Source: Molossus alvarezi
Taxonomy: Eukaryota; Chordata; Mammalia; Chiroptera; Molossidae
NCBI GenBank assembly: GCA_037176705.1
Contig: CM073894.1
Span: 30,525,501-30,589,500, forward strand
Direction of reading: 5' to 3'
Length of the DNA stretch: 64,000 nt
How positions within the stretch are numbered: position 1 is the first letter of the stretch; each line of letters opens with the position of its first letter. The position numbers and the translations under genes were made by a program. Below are positions 47,670 to 59,000 of the stretch, in pieces. The notes beneath the pieces are model-generated. The model saw nothing but the letters and a program-made list of their open reading frames with translations, ran no database searches and had not been told where the DNA came from.

Positions 47670-48212
47670 TAATTGTTTTAGTTATCTAGTGATGTGTGCC
47701 AAACAACTCAAGAATATAGGTGTAGAAATCAACTATTTTTATTATGCTCATGATTCTGTGAACCAGAAATCCAGGTAGGCACAGAGAGAACAGTTTCTCT
47801 GTGCTCCACAATGCCTGAGGACTCAGGTTGGGTGATTTGAACAAGTAAAGATACCTGTGATAACTGGACTAGGACCATGGATAAGGCCTGGATTGCCAGA
47901 ACATATCTAGACTGACTAGGCATCTCTCTCCATGTGGCTAGATTGGACTTCTTCACTGCATGGTGATTTCAGGAAATCCAGATATTTCATTGAGTTACCT
48001 GACTTCCTCCAGAGTGGATATTGCAAGGGGCCAAGGTACACTTTGGAAGCATAAGACCTAGTTTCAGCAGCCTTGCAGCATCATTTCTGCCATAGTCCTT
48101 GGCCCCTCTCTGGCTTAATGAGCAGGGACCCCACTTGATGAGAGGAGTGGCATATACATATTAGGAGAGGCAGATTTATTTGGGGGACATTTTAGACACT
48201 AGCTGCTGAGCC
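47670..48212 (-). mobile_element. MaLR (MLT1-like) LTR, antisense
   Basis: TTTTAGTTATCTAGTGATGTGTGCCAAACAACTCAAG and TTATTATGCTCATGATTCTGTGAACCAGAAATCC resemble the complement of MLT1 3' ends (GCTGTGTAACAAACCACCCC..., CTCATGATTCTGTGGGTCAG). The far end GGCAGATTTATTTGGGGGACATTTTAGA is plausible as the LTR start. Subfamily uncertain. Confidence 0.5.
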
Positions 48213-48261
48213 AATACAATTGATATGATAGTCCTTTTCTTTGTTTCTGCTATTTTCAGGG

Positions 48262-48500
48262 AATATATATATATATTTATTTAATATATATTTGTATCAT
48301 ATTACATATGATATATATAAATTACATATATATTTATACAAGTAAATATATATTTTAAGAAAATATATAATAAAATATAGCTATATAACAATGTATATTA
48401 TATATACATATAAATATAGTTATATTAATGTTATGTCTATTAAAATAATTATTTTATAAATATTTAATAAATTTTAAATTAATAAGTGTAATTAAATAAT
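48262..48500. repeat. AT-only low-complexity tract
   Basis: About 240 bp almost wholly A and T, with many ATATAT palindromes. Confidence 0.85.
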
Positions 48501-48759
48501 TGAATACATTGTTGTTAAATAAACATTAAAAAATCAGGAAATTTCTCATAAAAATCCAGGTTTCAATTTATCTTTAAAGACCAGATCAAACAACATTTGA
48601 TGCACCTTTTTACAAGGTGACTGAGGAGCAGTTGCCTTCTCAGTGGGGTTTTGCACACTCACTCCCTTCATAGGTTTGAGTACCCAAGTACTTGTAATTG
48701 TCACTGATCTGGTCTCTCATGTAGAGAGTGGGTCTGGAAATCATTAATGGCAACAATTC

Positions 48760-48890
48760 TAGAAGTGTGGTCTGTAGAGACTGGGGGCCCTGAGACCCTC
48801 TCAGGGGTATCTATGAGGCAAATATATCTATAATTCAACATATATGGCTAGCACCCATAATTGTATAACTATTCATTTATTAGAAAATTA
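48760..48890. mobile_element. Possible hAT-type fragment
   Basis: AGTGTGGTCTGTAGAGACTGGGGGCCCTGAGACCCTCTCAGGGGTATCTATGAGG resembles the start of a hAT-related non-autonomous family (GTGGTCC...GGGGGTC.CTGAGACCCTTTCAGGGGGTCCG). Too short to name. Confidence 0.35.
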
Positions 48891-49029
48891 AACATTTTTG
48901 TATTTGGTTATATGCTTATATGTATATGTATCTGTTTTATATGTTTATATATAATGTTAATGTTTATGCATTTATATATAATGTTATATAATGTTAATGT
49001 TTATATATAATGTTTTACAACAATAACTT

Positions 49030-49197
49030 TTAGTATAAAAAACCTTTTTTATTGCTTTGACTTATGATATGGGTTCTATACCCAGTCAGGGTGGGTATGG
49101 AAGGCAACAGATGTATATTTCTTTCTCTCTTCCTCTCTCTCTAAAAAATCAATGAAAGCATGTCCTCAGGTGAGAATTACCAAAGGAAAAAAAAAAA
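49030..49197 (+). mobile_element. VES SINE, decayed or 5'-incomplete
   Basis: The head is not recognisable. TGGGTTCTATACCCAGTCAGGGTGGG, GATGTATATTTCTTTCTCTCTTCCTCTCTCTC and the tail AAAATCAATGAAAGCATGTCCTCAGGTGAGAATT then A(n) are the SINE body and ends. The tail combines features of types A and B. Confidence 0.75.
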
Positions 49198-49229
49198 AAA
49201 GCTCTTGGCAAACAAAAAAAAAATATTTC

Positions 49230-50200
49230 ATGGGCAAAGTGCCTGAATAGAGACTTCTCCAAAGAGGACGTACAGATGGCCAAAAGACACACGAAAAGAT
49301 GCTCAATGTCACTAATCATCAGAGAAATGCAAACTAAAACCACAATGAGATATCACTTCACACCTGTCAGAATGGCTATCATCAATAAATCAACAAACAA
49401 CAAATGCCAGCAAAGATGTGGAGAAAAGGGAACCTTTGTGCACTGTCGGTGGGAATGCAGACTGGTGCAGCCACTGTGGGAAGCAGTACAGAGTTACCTC
49501 AAAAAGTTAAAAATGGAACTGCCTTATGACCCAGTGATTCCACTTCTGAGAATTTATCTGTAGAAATCCGAAACACTAATTTGAAAGCATATATGCACCT
49601 TTGTGTTCATTGAAGCATTATTTATGATAGCCACAACTTGGAAGCAGCCCAAGTCTCCATCATGGGTTGATAAAAAAGCTGTGGTACATTTACACAATGG
49701 AATATTACTCAGCTGTAAAAAAAAGAAAGAAAGAAAGAAAGAAAATATTTTTCTTTTTGACAGTATGGATCGACCTGGAGAGCAATATGCTAAGTGAAAT
49801 AAGCCTGTCAAACAAAACCAAGAACCATATGATTTCACTCATATGTGGAATCTAATGAACAAAATGAAGTAATAATCAAAATAGAGACAGACTCATAGAG
49901 AGCAGACTGACTTCTGTTGTGGGGTGAGGGCTTGGGGGGCTAAGCGAATGGGGTAAAGGGACTGAGAAAAAAAGAAAAAAGGTAAAGAACTCATGGACAA
50001 AGACAACAGTGCAATGATTGCTAGGGAGAGGAAAGGGGTGGTGGAGGAGGGTAAAGGTGGGGTAAATAGCGATGGAAGGAGACTTGATTTGGGGTGGTGT
50101 ACACACAATACAGTGTATACAGATGTGTTGTGGAATTGTGCACCTGAAATCTGAATTATTTTGTTAACCAATGTCACCCCATAAATTCAATAAAAGAAGA
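49230..50200 (+). mobile_element. L1 3' end, about 1 kb
   Basis: 5'-truncated plus-strand L1. Open patches 49276-49563 ([14 protein letters not shown]) and 49667-49855 (WYIYTMEYYSAV, ending SLICGI at the ORF2 stop) cover the ORF2p C-terminus. It is followed by a 3'UTR ending CCAATGTCACCCCATAAATTCAATAAAAGAAG. An (AAAG)n tract at 49718-49744 interrupts the coding sequence. It shares its 3'UTR with the L1 at 18650. Confidence 0.9.
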
Positions 50201-53200
50201 AAAAATTTTAAAGGGAAGCTAAATAACACAAAAAACAAAGAAAAAACCCTGTGTATTTTATTGACGCATCACAATGATGTAACCAGAGTTCTGTGTAAAA
50301 GAAAATCTAAAACATGTTTTCACAAAGCAAAATTTAGGTAAAGGAAATAGAAACTGTTGTTCATAGGTATACTTTGTCCTAAGCCTTAGCCAATTTTTAT
50401 ATCACATCTATGACTCAGGATAGTTTGGAAGTTTGGATGCTTAAGTTCCTTGTTTAGTACCTATTTCTAGTTAGTTTATTACATTACGTATCTGTTCATT
50501 TGGATAATTATCTGACACCTGCTCATGCCAGATTGTTTTGACAGATTATATTGGCCGAGATCAGTTCATTCCCTGCCATCTGTCCAGTAAAGGTGAGTTC
50601 AACAAGCTGGTAATTTCTAGACAATCATAAAAGATTCTTTTTATGAGTTCAAAATTTTCTTCATCCTTAAAAGTTGTTCACCAGAGGGGGCGGGTGTGAT
50701 TGCCAAATATTAAGAGACGTTGTATCTGTAGTCTTTATCAGATGTACTTCTGTACCTGAAATCCTGATTTGAACATTATTTTGATTTAATCAGAAGGAGC
50801 ATACTATATTAAAAGAGAATATGTTAGTTTTAAATTAAGTATTTAATTTGGTTGGTATCTAGAACAGCTTTAAATAACATGGTTTCCTTTATCTTTTTCA
50901 CTGAATTTTGACAGTTTAGTAAAACAAATATCTCAACTTATAATATTTTTAAAGCACATATATAATACTGTTTATATCATTTTAAAATTAGAGCAACTGT
51001 ATTAATATAGATTTTCTGAATCCATAAAAAGTAAATAGCATTCAATGAGGAGGAAAATCAGTGACTCCGTGTCTGACTATATAATAAATATAATCATTTC
51101 TTAAAATATGTAATAATTATTTAAGATTTTGAAATAAAATAGAAATTTAAAGAAACCTTGAAAGTAAACTATAAAACACCTACAAGTATAAATTAATCAA
51201 TAGCTTCTATTCCTTAAAGTGGGCTGATATAATTTTTAAATAAAAAATATAATTCATTCTAGCAGAAGAAATAACAGTAAATTTAATTTTCTCTTTTATT
51301 TGTTTAATATTCAATCAATATTACCTGAACACTGACTCTGTGTCAGGTATTAGGGTTTTGGTATTCAACAGGGCAAACCTGATACTGCCCTCCTGACACT
51401 TAGAGTCTAGCTTTCATTAGCACCCTGAAGTCGTCAAGCTATGAGATCCCACCGATGCTCTATTACTATTTGAATAAGTATATTTTTTGTAACTATATAA
51501 ATTGTCCAAAAGTAACTGTGAAACTTGTACTGAAGGCAAAATCAGAACATTTTGAAACATTTAAAAACATATCTAGTAGCTTGTGAAGTGACCTGTACTT
51601 CAGATATATATTTATTGGCAAGAGGAAGACCAGGGTTTTTGCTACCCTTGTAAATTTTGCCTAGTCATCTGGCATGATAGGAATTTACACAGACTGCTCT
51701 GAGAAAGTAGTCCAGTACTATTTTAGAGCACTCTATTGGACTATGGGGAGTTAAAAAAAAAAAAGGAAAGGAAAAGAAACAGGGCAAGTCCTTAAAGACC
51801 TTCTGATATAATGGGAAGACAGCACCAACATAAATATATGGATATAAACACAAGTGACTCCAAGAAATAAATATACACAATCAACTGCTGGACCAAAGGC
51901 TCTCTCAAGGGTCTCTTTGTGCTATATGATCTCATGATTTGTTGAACCACAGCTTTCTAGAGGAATATACAAAAATCTTAGAGTCCCAAGTGGCATGAAG
52001 TTTGAATACCTGGGTGTTCTCAGAGCTTCTGTATAAAAGCTTCATCAAAGAATTGAGCCTTAGGTCATACATATAACACATAGCATCACACTCATCAAAA
52101 GAACAGCCAAATCGCTGTCATGTGGACATGATGCCCAAGTATTTAGTAGAAGAATGAAAAATACAACCAATTGAGCCATTGTCTACATGGCATGGAAGGA
52201 TTACCCAACTAATGTTTTTGATTGATGTGACCAGCTGTTTTGGCACCATGTCAAGATTGAATCATACACAAGTGTCCTGCATGAGTCACCACAGATTCCA
52301 AAATGCTCAAATTCCAATCTGGCTACATTTTGCAATCTAGAATTAGAGACATCTTCCAATAAATCTGTTGGCATATTCATGATCTAACTTACTATAAGAA
52401 TTTTGCTTTTTAAAGAAATGATTTATCTTTAGAAATTAAACTAGAACCTCAGCATATTTCATGACTTTATGATGTATTCTATTTTATGGGAGAAAACATG
52501 CATAAGGTTGTATGCTGTATGCAACACACAATGTCGTTTTATCAGGAAATTTTTTATTTTTTCTTATAGATAATATGGCATAAAATAAGTTGGAGGATGA
52601 CGAATTCTCCTTGAGACATTGCACTTGGAGATAGTAATGTGGATTGAGTGTGGTATTAGCTGTACCATATAGAAAAAGAGGATATGGATGAAAGCATGTG
52701 ATAGAGGTGACCTCGGCTCATTTTAAATGGCATTCATTTGAAGTTGACTTTGGGACCAAAGTATTCTAAATCTTTTAGTCAAAAAAGTATATATGGAAAG
52801 AAATAATTCGATACAAAAATGAGAATCATGCTTATTCCTGAGTCAGGCAATTTAGAATAAGGGTATTCAAGTGCAAGTGCAGGAACAGAAGACGATTTGC
52901 AGAAGAAAGCAGCATTGTTTGGTCATGTCTCCCCTGTTTTGATGTAGGGACAGAACTATTAATGGCACTGAATGAATGAATTTAGCAAGATCGTATTGGA
53001 TGTGGTCTTTACTAAACATAGTCTTTAATTGGCAGGGGGCACATATTTTTAACTTCAAATAATTTCATTAAAATTTTATTAAAATATATCAATGATAAAC
53101 ACACTAATAAGCATTACACATGTAATGATAAAATTTGTAACATACTACACAGTAGAAATAAGATCAGGAAGTCTGACTGAATGATCATTGAGCAACCCAA

Positions 53201-54041
53201 GTAGGTGATTCAATGCAATTCTCTTAAGTTAAAGTTGATGTTTAACTGCTTATTTTGACATATCAACATAAAAGATAGTTTTAGATGTTCCTTATGTGAG
53301 AAATCACTTCCTTTTGTCAATTTTTGCTATTAATTTTTAAGCACTGATGACATTTCTGGGTTTTTTAAACCTGATTAACTTGAAAGTTTCTATTAGGCAG
53401 GAGTTTAAAATCAGGGTAAAAAATTTATTTTAAAATAAAACACAGAGTTTTTATGAATTTAGACTCTAAGCCAGGTTCATAGCACTACTAACAGGTTCTG
53501 AGTTTTAAATTGCCTAGTTCTCCTTTATTTAAATTAATTCAGAAAGGCTTTATCTTGTTCACTAATTTTTCTTACTCATATTATTATTTTTTCACTGCCT
53601 TTCCCTCTTCTTTATATATATGTTTATAAAGCAGGCTGTATAAATTCCAAAAACTGTGTAGTGATCAATATACAGAGAGAAGATGTATGGCCAGTAAGGT
53701 CTCTTTCATATACTTCTAAAAATGTTGAAGCATTGTTTATGTCTTCAGTCAAAAGCAAACTCGTGATAAAGATGATTGAAACATAACGATGATTTTAAAA
53801 TAACATATTATATAAACATTTTATGATCCTGAAAGCTAATAACATATAAATTGTGATTTTTGCTTAGTGGGAAATTTATAATTTTCACAAGTTCATGTGC
53901 ATGATAAGTAGGCAAATGATATTTAAGGTTTCATGTTGTAGTATAAATATCTAGTAGCAAAAATAGGAGCTGAATGTGTTTGTTCAAACACAATTACTTC
54001 CCCAAAATCTAATTTTGTGGTATTTAATGAACTCAATACCA
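50201..54041. other. Noncoding, single-copy-like DNA
   Basis: About 3.8 kb, AT-rich. A possible old-repeat phrase lies at 51320-51420 (ACTGACTCTGTGTCAGGTATTAGGG...CTTAGAGTCTAG). No SINE, L1 or exon recognised. Confidence 0.45.
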
Positions 54042-54057
54042 TTACTTTTTATTACTT

Positions 54058-54222
54058 ATTTAGTTAGTTTTTGTTACTCATCAATTGGGTGCCTTCTGTA
54101 CAACCCCGACCAGGGCCAGGGATTGAACCTGCAACCCAGGTACATGCCCTTGACCAGGAATCAAATCTGAGACCCCTGGTCCTTAGGCCAGTGCACTAAC
54201 TGCTGAACCAAACCAGCCAGGA
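54058..54222 (-). mobile_element. VES SINE, old and shortened
   Basis: TCAATTGGGTGCCTTCTGTACAACCCCGACCAGGG...TGCCCTTGACCAGGAATCAAATCTGAGACC...CTAACTGCTGAACCAAACCAGCCAGG is the complement of a VES head and body. The C/T-rich part and tail are missing. Flanks TTACTTTTTATTA (54042) and CTACTTTTTATTT (54222) suggest a TSD. Confidence 0.85.
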
Positions 54223-54464
54223 CTACTTTTTATTTCATTTATTCTTAAAGATGTCAGGTAATGCATTAATTCAGAAACATTTAGGACACTTCATGTGCAC
54301 AAGGCATTGTTCTGGCAACTCTGAGGATATGCAATTGAAACATATGTATATTTTATTCAAGACAGAGTAAGACAGACAGAGCTAGTATTGTGTGTGTAAT
54401 GAATGGATAGTTAGTTATCTTTCAGTAGCACAAAGACTTGACCTCTTGACTCATGTCTTTACTC

Positions 54465-54835
54465 ACTCTTTCTGCCATAAACTGAATGTTTGTGTCCTCT
54501 CAAAATTTACATGTTGAAACCTAATTCCCAATATGATGTTGTTTGGAGATGGGGACTTTGGAAGTTGAGTAGGTCATGAGGGTGGAGCCCTCATAAATGA
54601 GATTAATTCCCTTACAAAGGAGACTCTATCTATAGAGTCTTGCCCCATTTGCTATGTGAAGACACAGAGAAAGATGAGCATCCATGAATCAGGAAGTGAA
54701 ATTCTCACCAGACACTAAATCTGCTAACAGCTTGACCTTGAACTTTCCTGCTTCTAGAATTGTGGGAAATTAATATTTTTTGTTTAAGCCATTTTGTTAT
54801 AGCCTTTGTACAAACTCAGATACCTAGGTGAAGAA
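54465..54835 (+). mobile_element. MaLR LTR (MST/MLT type)
   Basis: AAACTGAATGTTTGTGTCCTCTCAAAATTTACATGTTGAAACCTAATTCCCAA, GGTCATGAGGGTGGAGCCCTCATAAATGAGATTAATTCCCTTAC, TCACCAGACACTAAATCTGC and TTGTTTAAGCCATTTTGTTATAGCC are in the order of an ERVL-MaLR LTR. It is solitary: no internal sequence adjoins it. Confidence 0.85.
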
Positions 54836-55434
54836 GCAATACTAATTTATCAAATAGTGAACTGGAACTTGGAAAGAAGCTACACACATACTTTTATCCA
54901 ACTGTCTATATTTACTTTAGGATTCAGGAATTTCACAGGGGAAGTAACCTATTCAAGAAGGTGTGGTGTGTGTGTAAATATACTACAGATAGGAGATAAT
55001 AGTCTCAACATGATTCTTCTCCAAAATCAGCTTTAATGAGTAATATAGATGGCAATTTCATCTCTATTTGACTGAACCTCAAAAATTATAAAAATACAAG
55101 AGGGAAAGCTATTAATGTGATTAAAGAAGCATAAATAATGAATTATGGTGATAGAAAAATTATGGTGATAGAAAATTCCTTCAAATAGACATGTTCACAG
55201 AACATATGGAGGAAATAGTATCTGAGTTGAACTTGAAAGAGTAGGTAGAATTTAGATATAATGAAGATTAGTGAATGGTAAGGGTAAAAACACAGAAGTG
55301 ATAAAATTCAGAAAGTATATAGGCAGTATAAGCAAAATAACCAAAAAAATTGACAGGTGCACTGGGTTTGTAAAATTCTCTTTAACAGTGTTGATCTCTC
55401 AGGAAATGGCAAGTTTTTTCTTCCAGTTTGTCAG

Positions 55435-56045
55435 GTCAAAAAAAAGGAGTCATCCTTGACTTTCTTTCTCATATAACCCAGATCCAACCTGTCAGCAAAT
55501 ATATCCATTCCAACCTTAAAATATACTCAGAATCCAACTTTTTTTAAGTTTCTTCATTGGCTTACAACTCCAAAAGCTTCCTTTCTCATTCAGAGAAAAA
55601 GCTGAAGACTTTTTACTGACCAATAATGCCCCGCATGATCTGGATTCTGTTGTTGCTCCAGCTCATCTGTGTTGAATCTCCTTTTCTCTTGAAATTCTAG
55701 TCAGGCTGTCCTTTGTTTATGTCAACCAGGCTGGGACTTCAGGACCTTTACACTGATGCCCTCTTGCCTTAGGACACTCTTCATCCAGTTTCTCCATGGC
55801 TTGCTCTCTTGTCTAGTTTAGGACTCTGCCTAAATCTCACCTTATCAGTAAGGTCATCCTTGACAACTCTAATTAAATATTTCTTCCTCCTCCTCCTCTT
55901 CCTCTTCCTCTTCCTCTTCTTCTTCTTCTTCTTCTTCTTCTTCTTCTTCTTCTTCTTCCTCTTCCTCTTCCTCTTCCTCTTCCTCTTCCTCTTCCCCTTT
56001 TTGCTTTACTTGATAGTATGCACCACTAGCTCTTTCAAACAGGCT
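55435..56045 (+). mobile_element. L2 LINE 3' part
   Basis: Ancient L2. Blocks in order: GTCATCCTTGACTTTCTTTCTCATATAACCCAGATCCAACCTGTCAGCAAAT, CTCATTCAGAGAAAAAGCTGAAG, TGATCTGGATTCTG, TGGGACTTCAGGACCTTTACACTGATG, ACACTCTTCATCC and CTCACCTTATCAGTAAGGTCATCCTTGAC, then GTATGCACCACTAG after the pyrimidine tract. It has an internal deletion near 55545. Confidence 0.8.
55884..55996. repeat. Homopyrimidine (CTT/CTTCCT)n tract
   Basis: About 113 bp without a purine on the plus strand: CTC(CTT) variants flank a core of about thirteen CTT units. It lies in the C-rich spot of the L2 3' end, which probably seeded it. The long Phe/Leu-rich plus-strand open frame over it (55809-56048) is an artefact. Confidence 0.95.
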
Positions 56046-59000
56046 TGACTATTCCCTGCTATGGCAACTAGAGACCCTCAAACCTCAGTCTTTTATAACA
56101 ACATGCTGCAAGTCCATACGGGTCTCTTGTAGTTCCACTGTATGCCATCTTCTCCCTGGGACCCAGGATAATGAGTAATGTCTATATCTATATGGAATAC
56201 TGATGGTCGTTTTGGAAAAGGGAATTAAAAAAAAAAAATAACCACAAGCTGACTCTTAAAGCTTTTTCCTGGAAGTGACATAAATCCCTTGCACATACAT
56301 TTCAAAGTGTTCAAAGCAAGAAATAGAGTTGCACCTGATATCAATGAGGTGATGAAATATAATTCTCGTGCACCACAGGGAGGAGCCTGACATTGGAATG
56401 TTTGGCAACCAGTTATATAATCCACTACATTATATGTCATTATATATGTTATTTACTTGGTTACTATCTGTATCACTTCATATTTTAGAGAAGGTTCTAT
56501 GAAAATACACTCTGGGATGGAGACTGTGTGCAGAAAACAATGCTCTTTGGAAATACACCTGTGTGGAAGTAAGGAAGACAGGTTTGGATAGAGGGAAATG
56601 CTAATTTTAATATGATTTCAATTGAAGCCTCAATGTACTCCACATGGAACTCTAGAGTTTGACAAACCCTTAAGGGTTGTTTCAAATTGAGGTTAATGAA
56701 CCATGCTTCTTTATTTTTACATCTGATGTCCATTGGCAGCAAGCACCTTCCAAACGTGGAGTAAGATCTTACCCAAGGGAGTATGTGCAGGAAAGTACAA
56801 TTGACAGTCATGGCACAGGGTAGACACAGTGTGTCTAAGTCAGTGTGGGTGAGAGTATTTGTTCTGACTGTTACCAAACAAAAAGAGTTCAGAGCCAAAC
56901 ACTAAACACCATGAAATGCAGTAAAGAAAGACTGGATATTTTATTATGAATGGCACAACTTATAAAACTGGGAAGCTAATGTTTAAAAGCCTGAACTCCT
57001 CAATGGCATGTAGGTTACAGACTTTATAGGGAAAAATTGCTAGACATCGTGGGTTACGAGGTTGGGTTCATGCTGGGAGCTGATTGGTTGGAGGTGAGGT
57101 AAGTGTAATAAATTATTTTTTAGATCTTGAGGACAGTTCTGAGGTCTGTTCTGGTATCCTTCTGATTGGTTTCATGGGAAAGTAGCCAGGGGGTCAATCC
57201 ACCTTAGGGCTCAGGAGAGGAAAATAACTTAGAACAAGATGTTATTTTTAGCCTGCCAGAGGCCTAAATCTTGTGATCATTAGTTGGGTCTGAGATACTG
57301 TCTTCTTCTGCCTCTGGGGTTGTTGATTATCTGGGGGTTGCTGATTATTAGGTCTCTGAAGAGAATATATAGAGAGATACAATTTATGAAGCTAGAATTT
57401 CAAGCTAAAATTAATTAAAGTCAGAAGAATCCTCAGTTTCATGACCAGAATATCTTGGCAGATCACTGTCGTGCCAACTGTCTTCACCAGAATGAGATGC
57501 CCATGAAGGTCAGGACATTTGCCTGTGTGTTTAATGCTGTAGCCACCCATGCCTTCAACAGCTCCTGGAATAAGACATGTTCAAGATTTGTTGCATGAAT
57601 ATATTAATAAAAATTTTATATTATAAAGGTAGAAAAAGATAGAGCATAGAGGTCTTTATTGCCAAAGTAAGGCTTTTAAACTTTTAGGGAAGTTAAGTGC
57701 ATGATGATGGGCTTCAGGAGTACTGATCCAACCACAGTGTGCACAGTGGACTGAATGTGTGGGAATAGATGCTAGGAGACTGACAGAGGCTAGTGCCATA
57801 GCAGGGATTATGAGCTCAAGATTAAAACAAACAAAATGAACAAGCAAAAATAAGAAGTGCTTTGAGAAGGAAGCTGAAGAGCATTCTCTAATTGATTCTT
57901 GGCAAAATATTGCATGACTTGAGGACAGAAACCCTCACAATGGTTCATATTGGGTCCAGAAATATGTCCTGTGGCTTATGTATCGAATACTTTATATTTT
58001 TCTCATTAAAAGTATAAGGTCTAAGTTATTTCCTCATGTGATTTGTTTGCAGAAAACGAATTATCTTAATCATACCAGTCATCGGTATCAGATACGCACT
58101 GCAGAATTTGATTTTTAGCAATAGAAATATAAAAAATATCTCAACTACTTAGAAATTATTGAGAGTTTGAATAGTAAGTCTTACTTGTTAGGCATCTATT
58201 GAGACAGTTTGTTTTGATGAGGTTGGGAGGGGTCTGACCAGGACTTCTCTATATATGAAGCACTCCATACCATTATTTAAGAACTCAGAGAAGGGTTACA
58301 TAATAAGTACAATGTCTGGCTGTGATGCAGTGCCATATCCATAAATTTGGATGACTGAGCAAAGCTTACTCTAGACATAGGTATTCTCTATGGTCAATGA
58401 ATGTTGTATATGCAATAAAACTAGAACAAATTTAAAAATTATGAATATTCAGAATAATAAGCATTTCTCTACTGGCCTGAGATGTTAATGTGAAATGCTG
58501 TCCAAAGGTATATGAGATATATTGCTTGATATCTAGTTAGTACTCAACAAATAGTAGACATTTTTGTGTTAGTGTTAACCTATAGTTTGGAAAAGGATGC
58601 TCTGACTAAATATTCATGTCATTCTATATAATCTACATAGCTTACTAAATTCCCATGACTCAAGTATAATAAAATTGTGTAACATTATAATTAACAGCTT
58701 AACTAATTAATTCTATAATTTAAAATAAAAATTACATGTTCATGACTTTGAATTTTAAGTAATATCATCTCATCCTCAATACTCAGGTATTATAGCTCAT
58801 AAGGCCTACTGAATCATAAGAATGTCAGGACTGAACTCATAAAAAACAACAACATATGTTTCTGGTACTTAGCATAAGACCTGATGCAGTAGATATGTAC
58901 TCAAATAATGACTTAATAAATAAAATTAAATTAATGCATTTTGATAGGGATATCAGCAAATTTGCAGGTGGGCAGGATTTCAGTTATTATATATGTACTC

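Noticed and set aside
55809..56048. Phe/Leu-rich membrane-like protein
   Set aside because: Artefact of the homopyrimidine tract in an L2.
56497..56898. 133-codon minus-strand open frame
   Set aside because: No recognisable domain, low-complexity start, AT-rich codons and no splice or promoter support.
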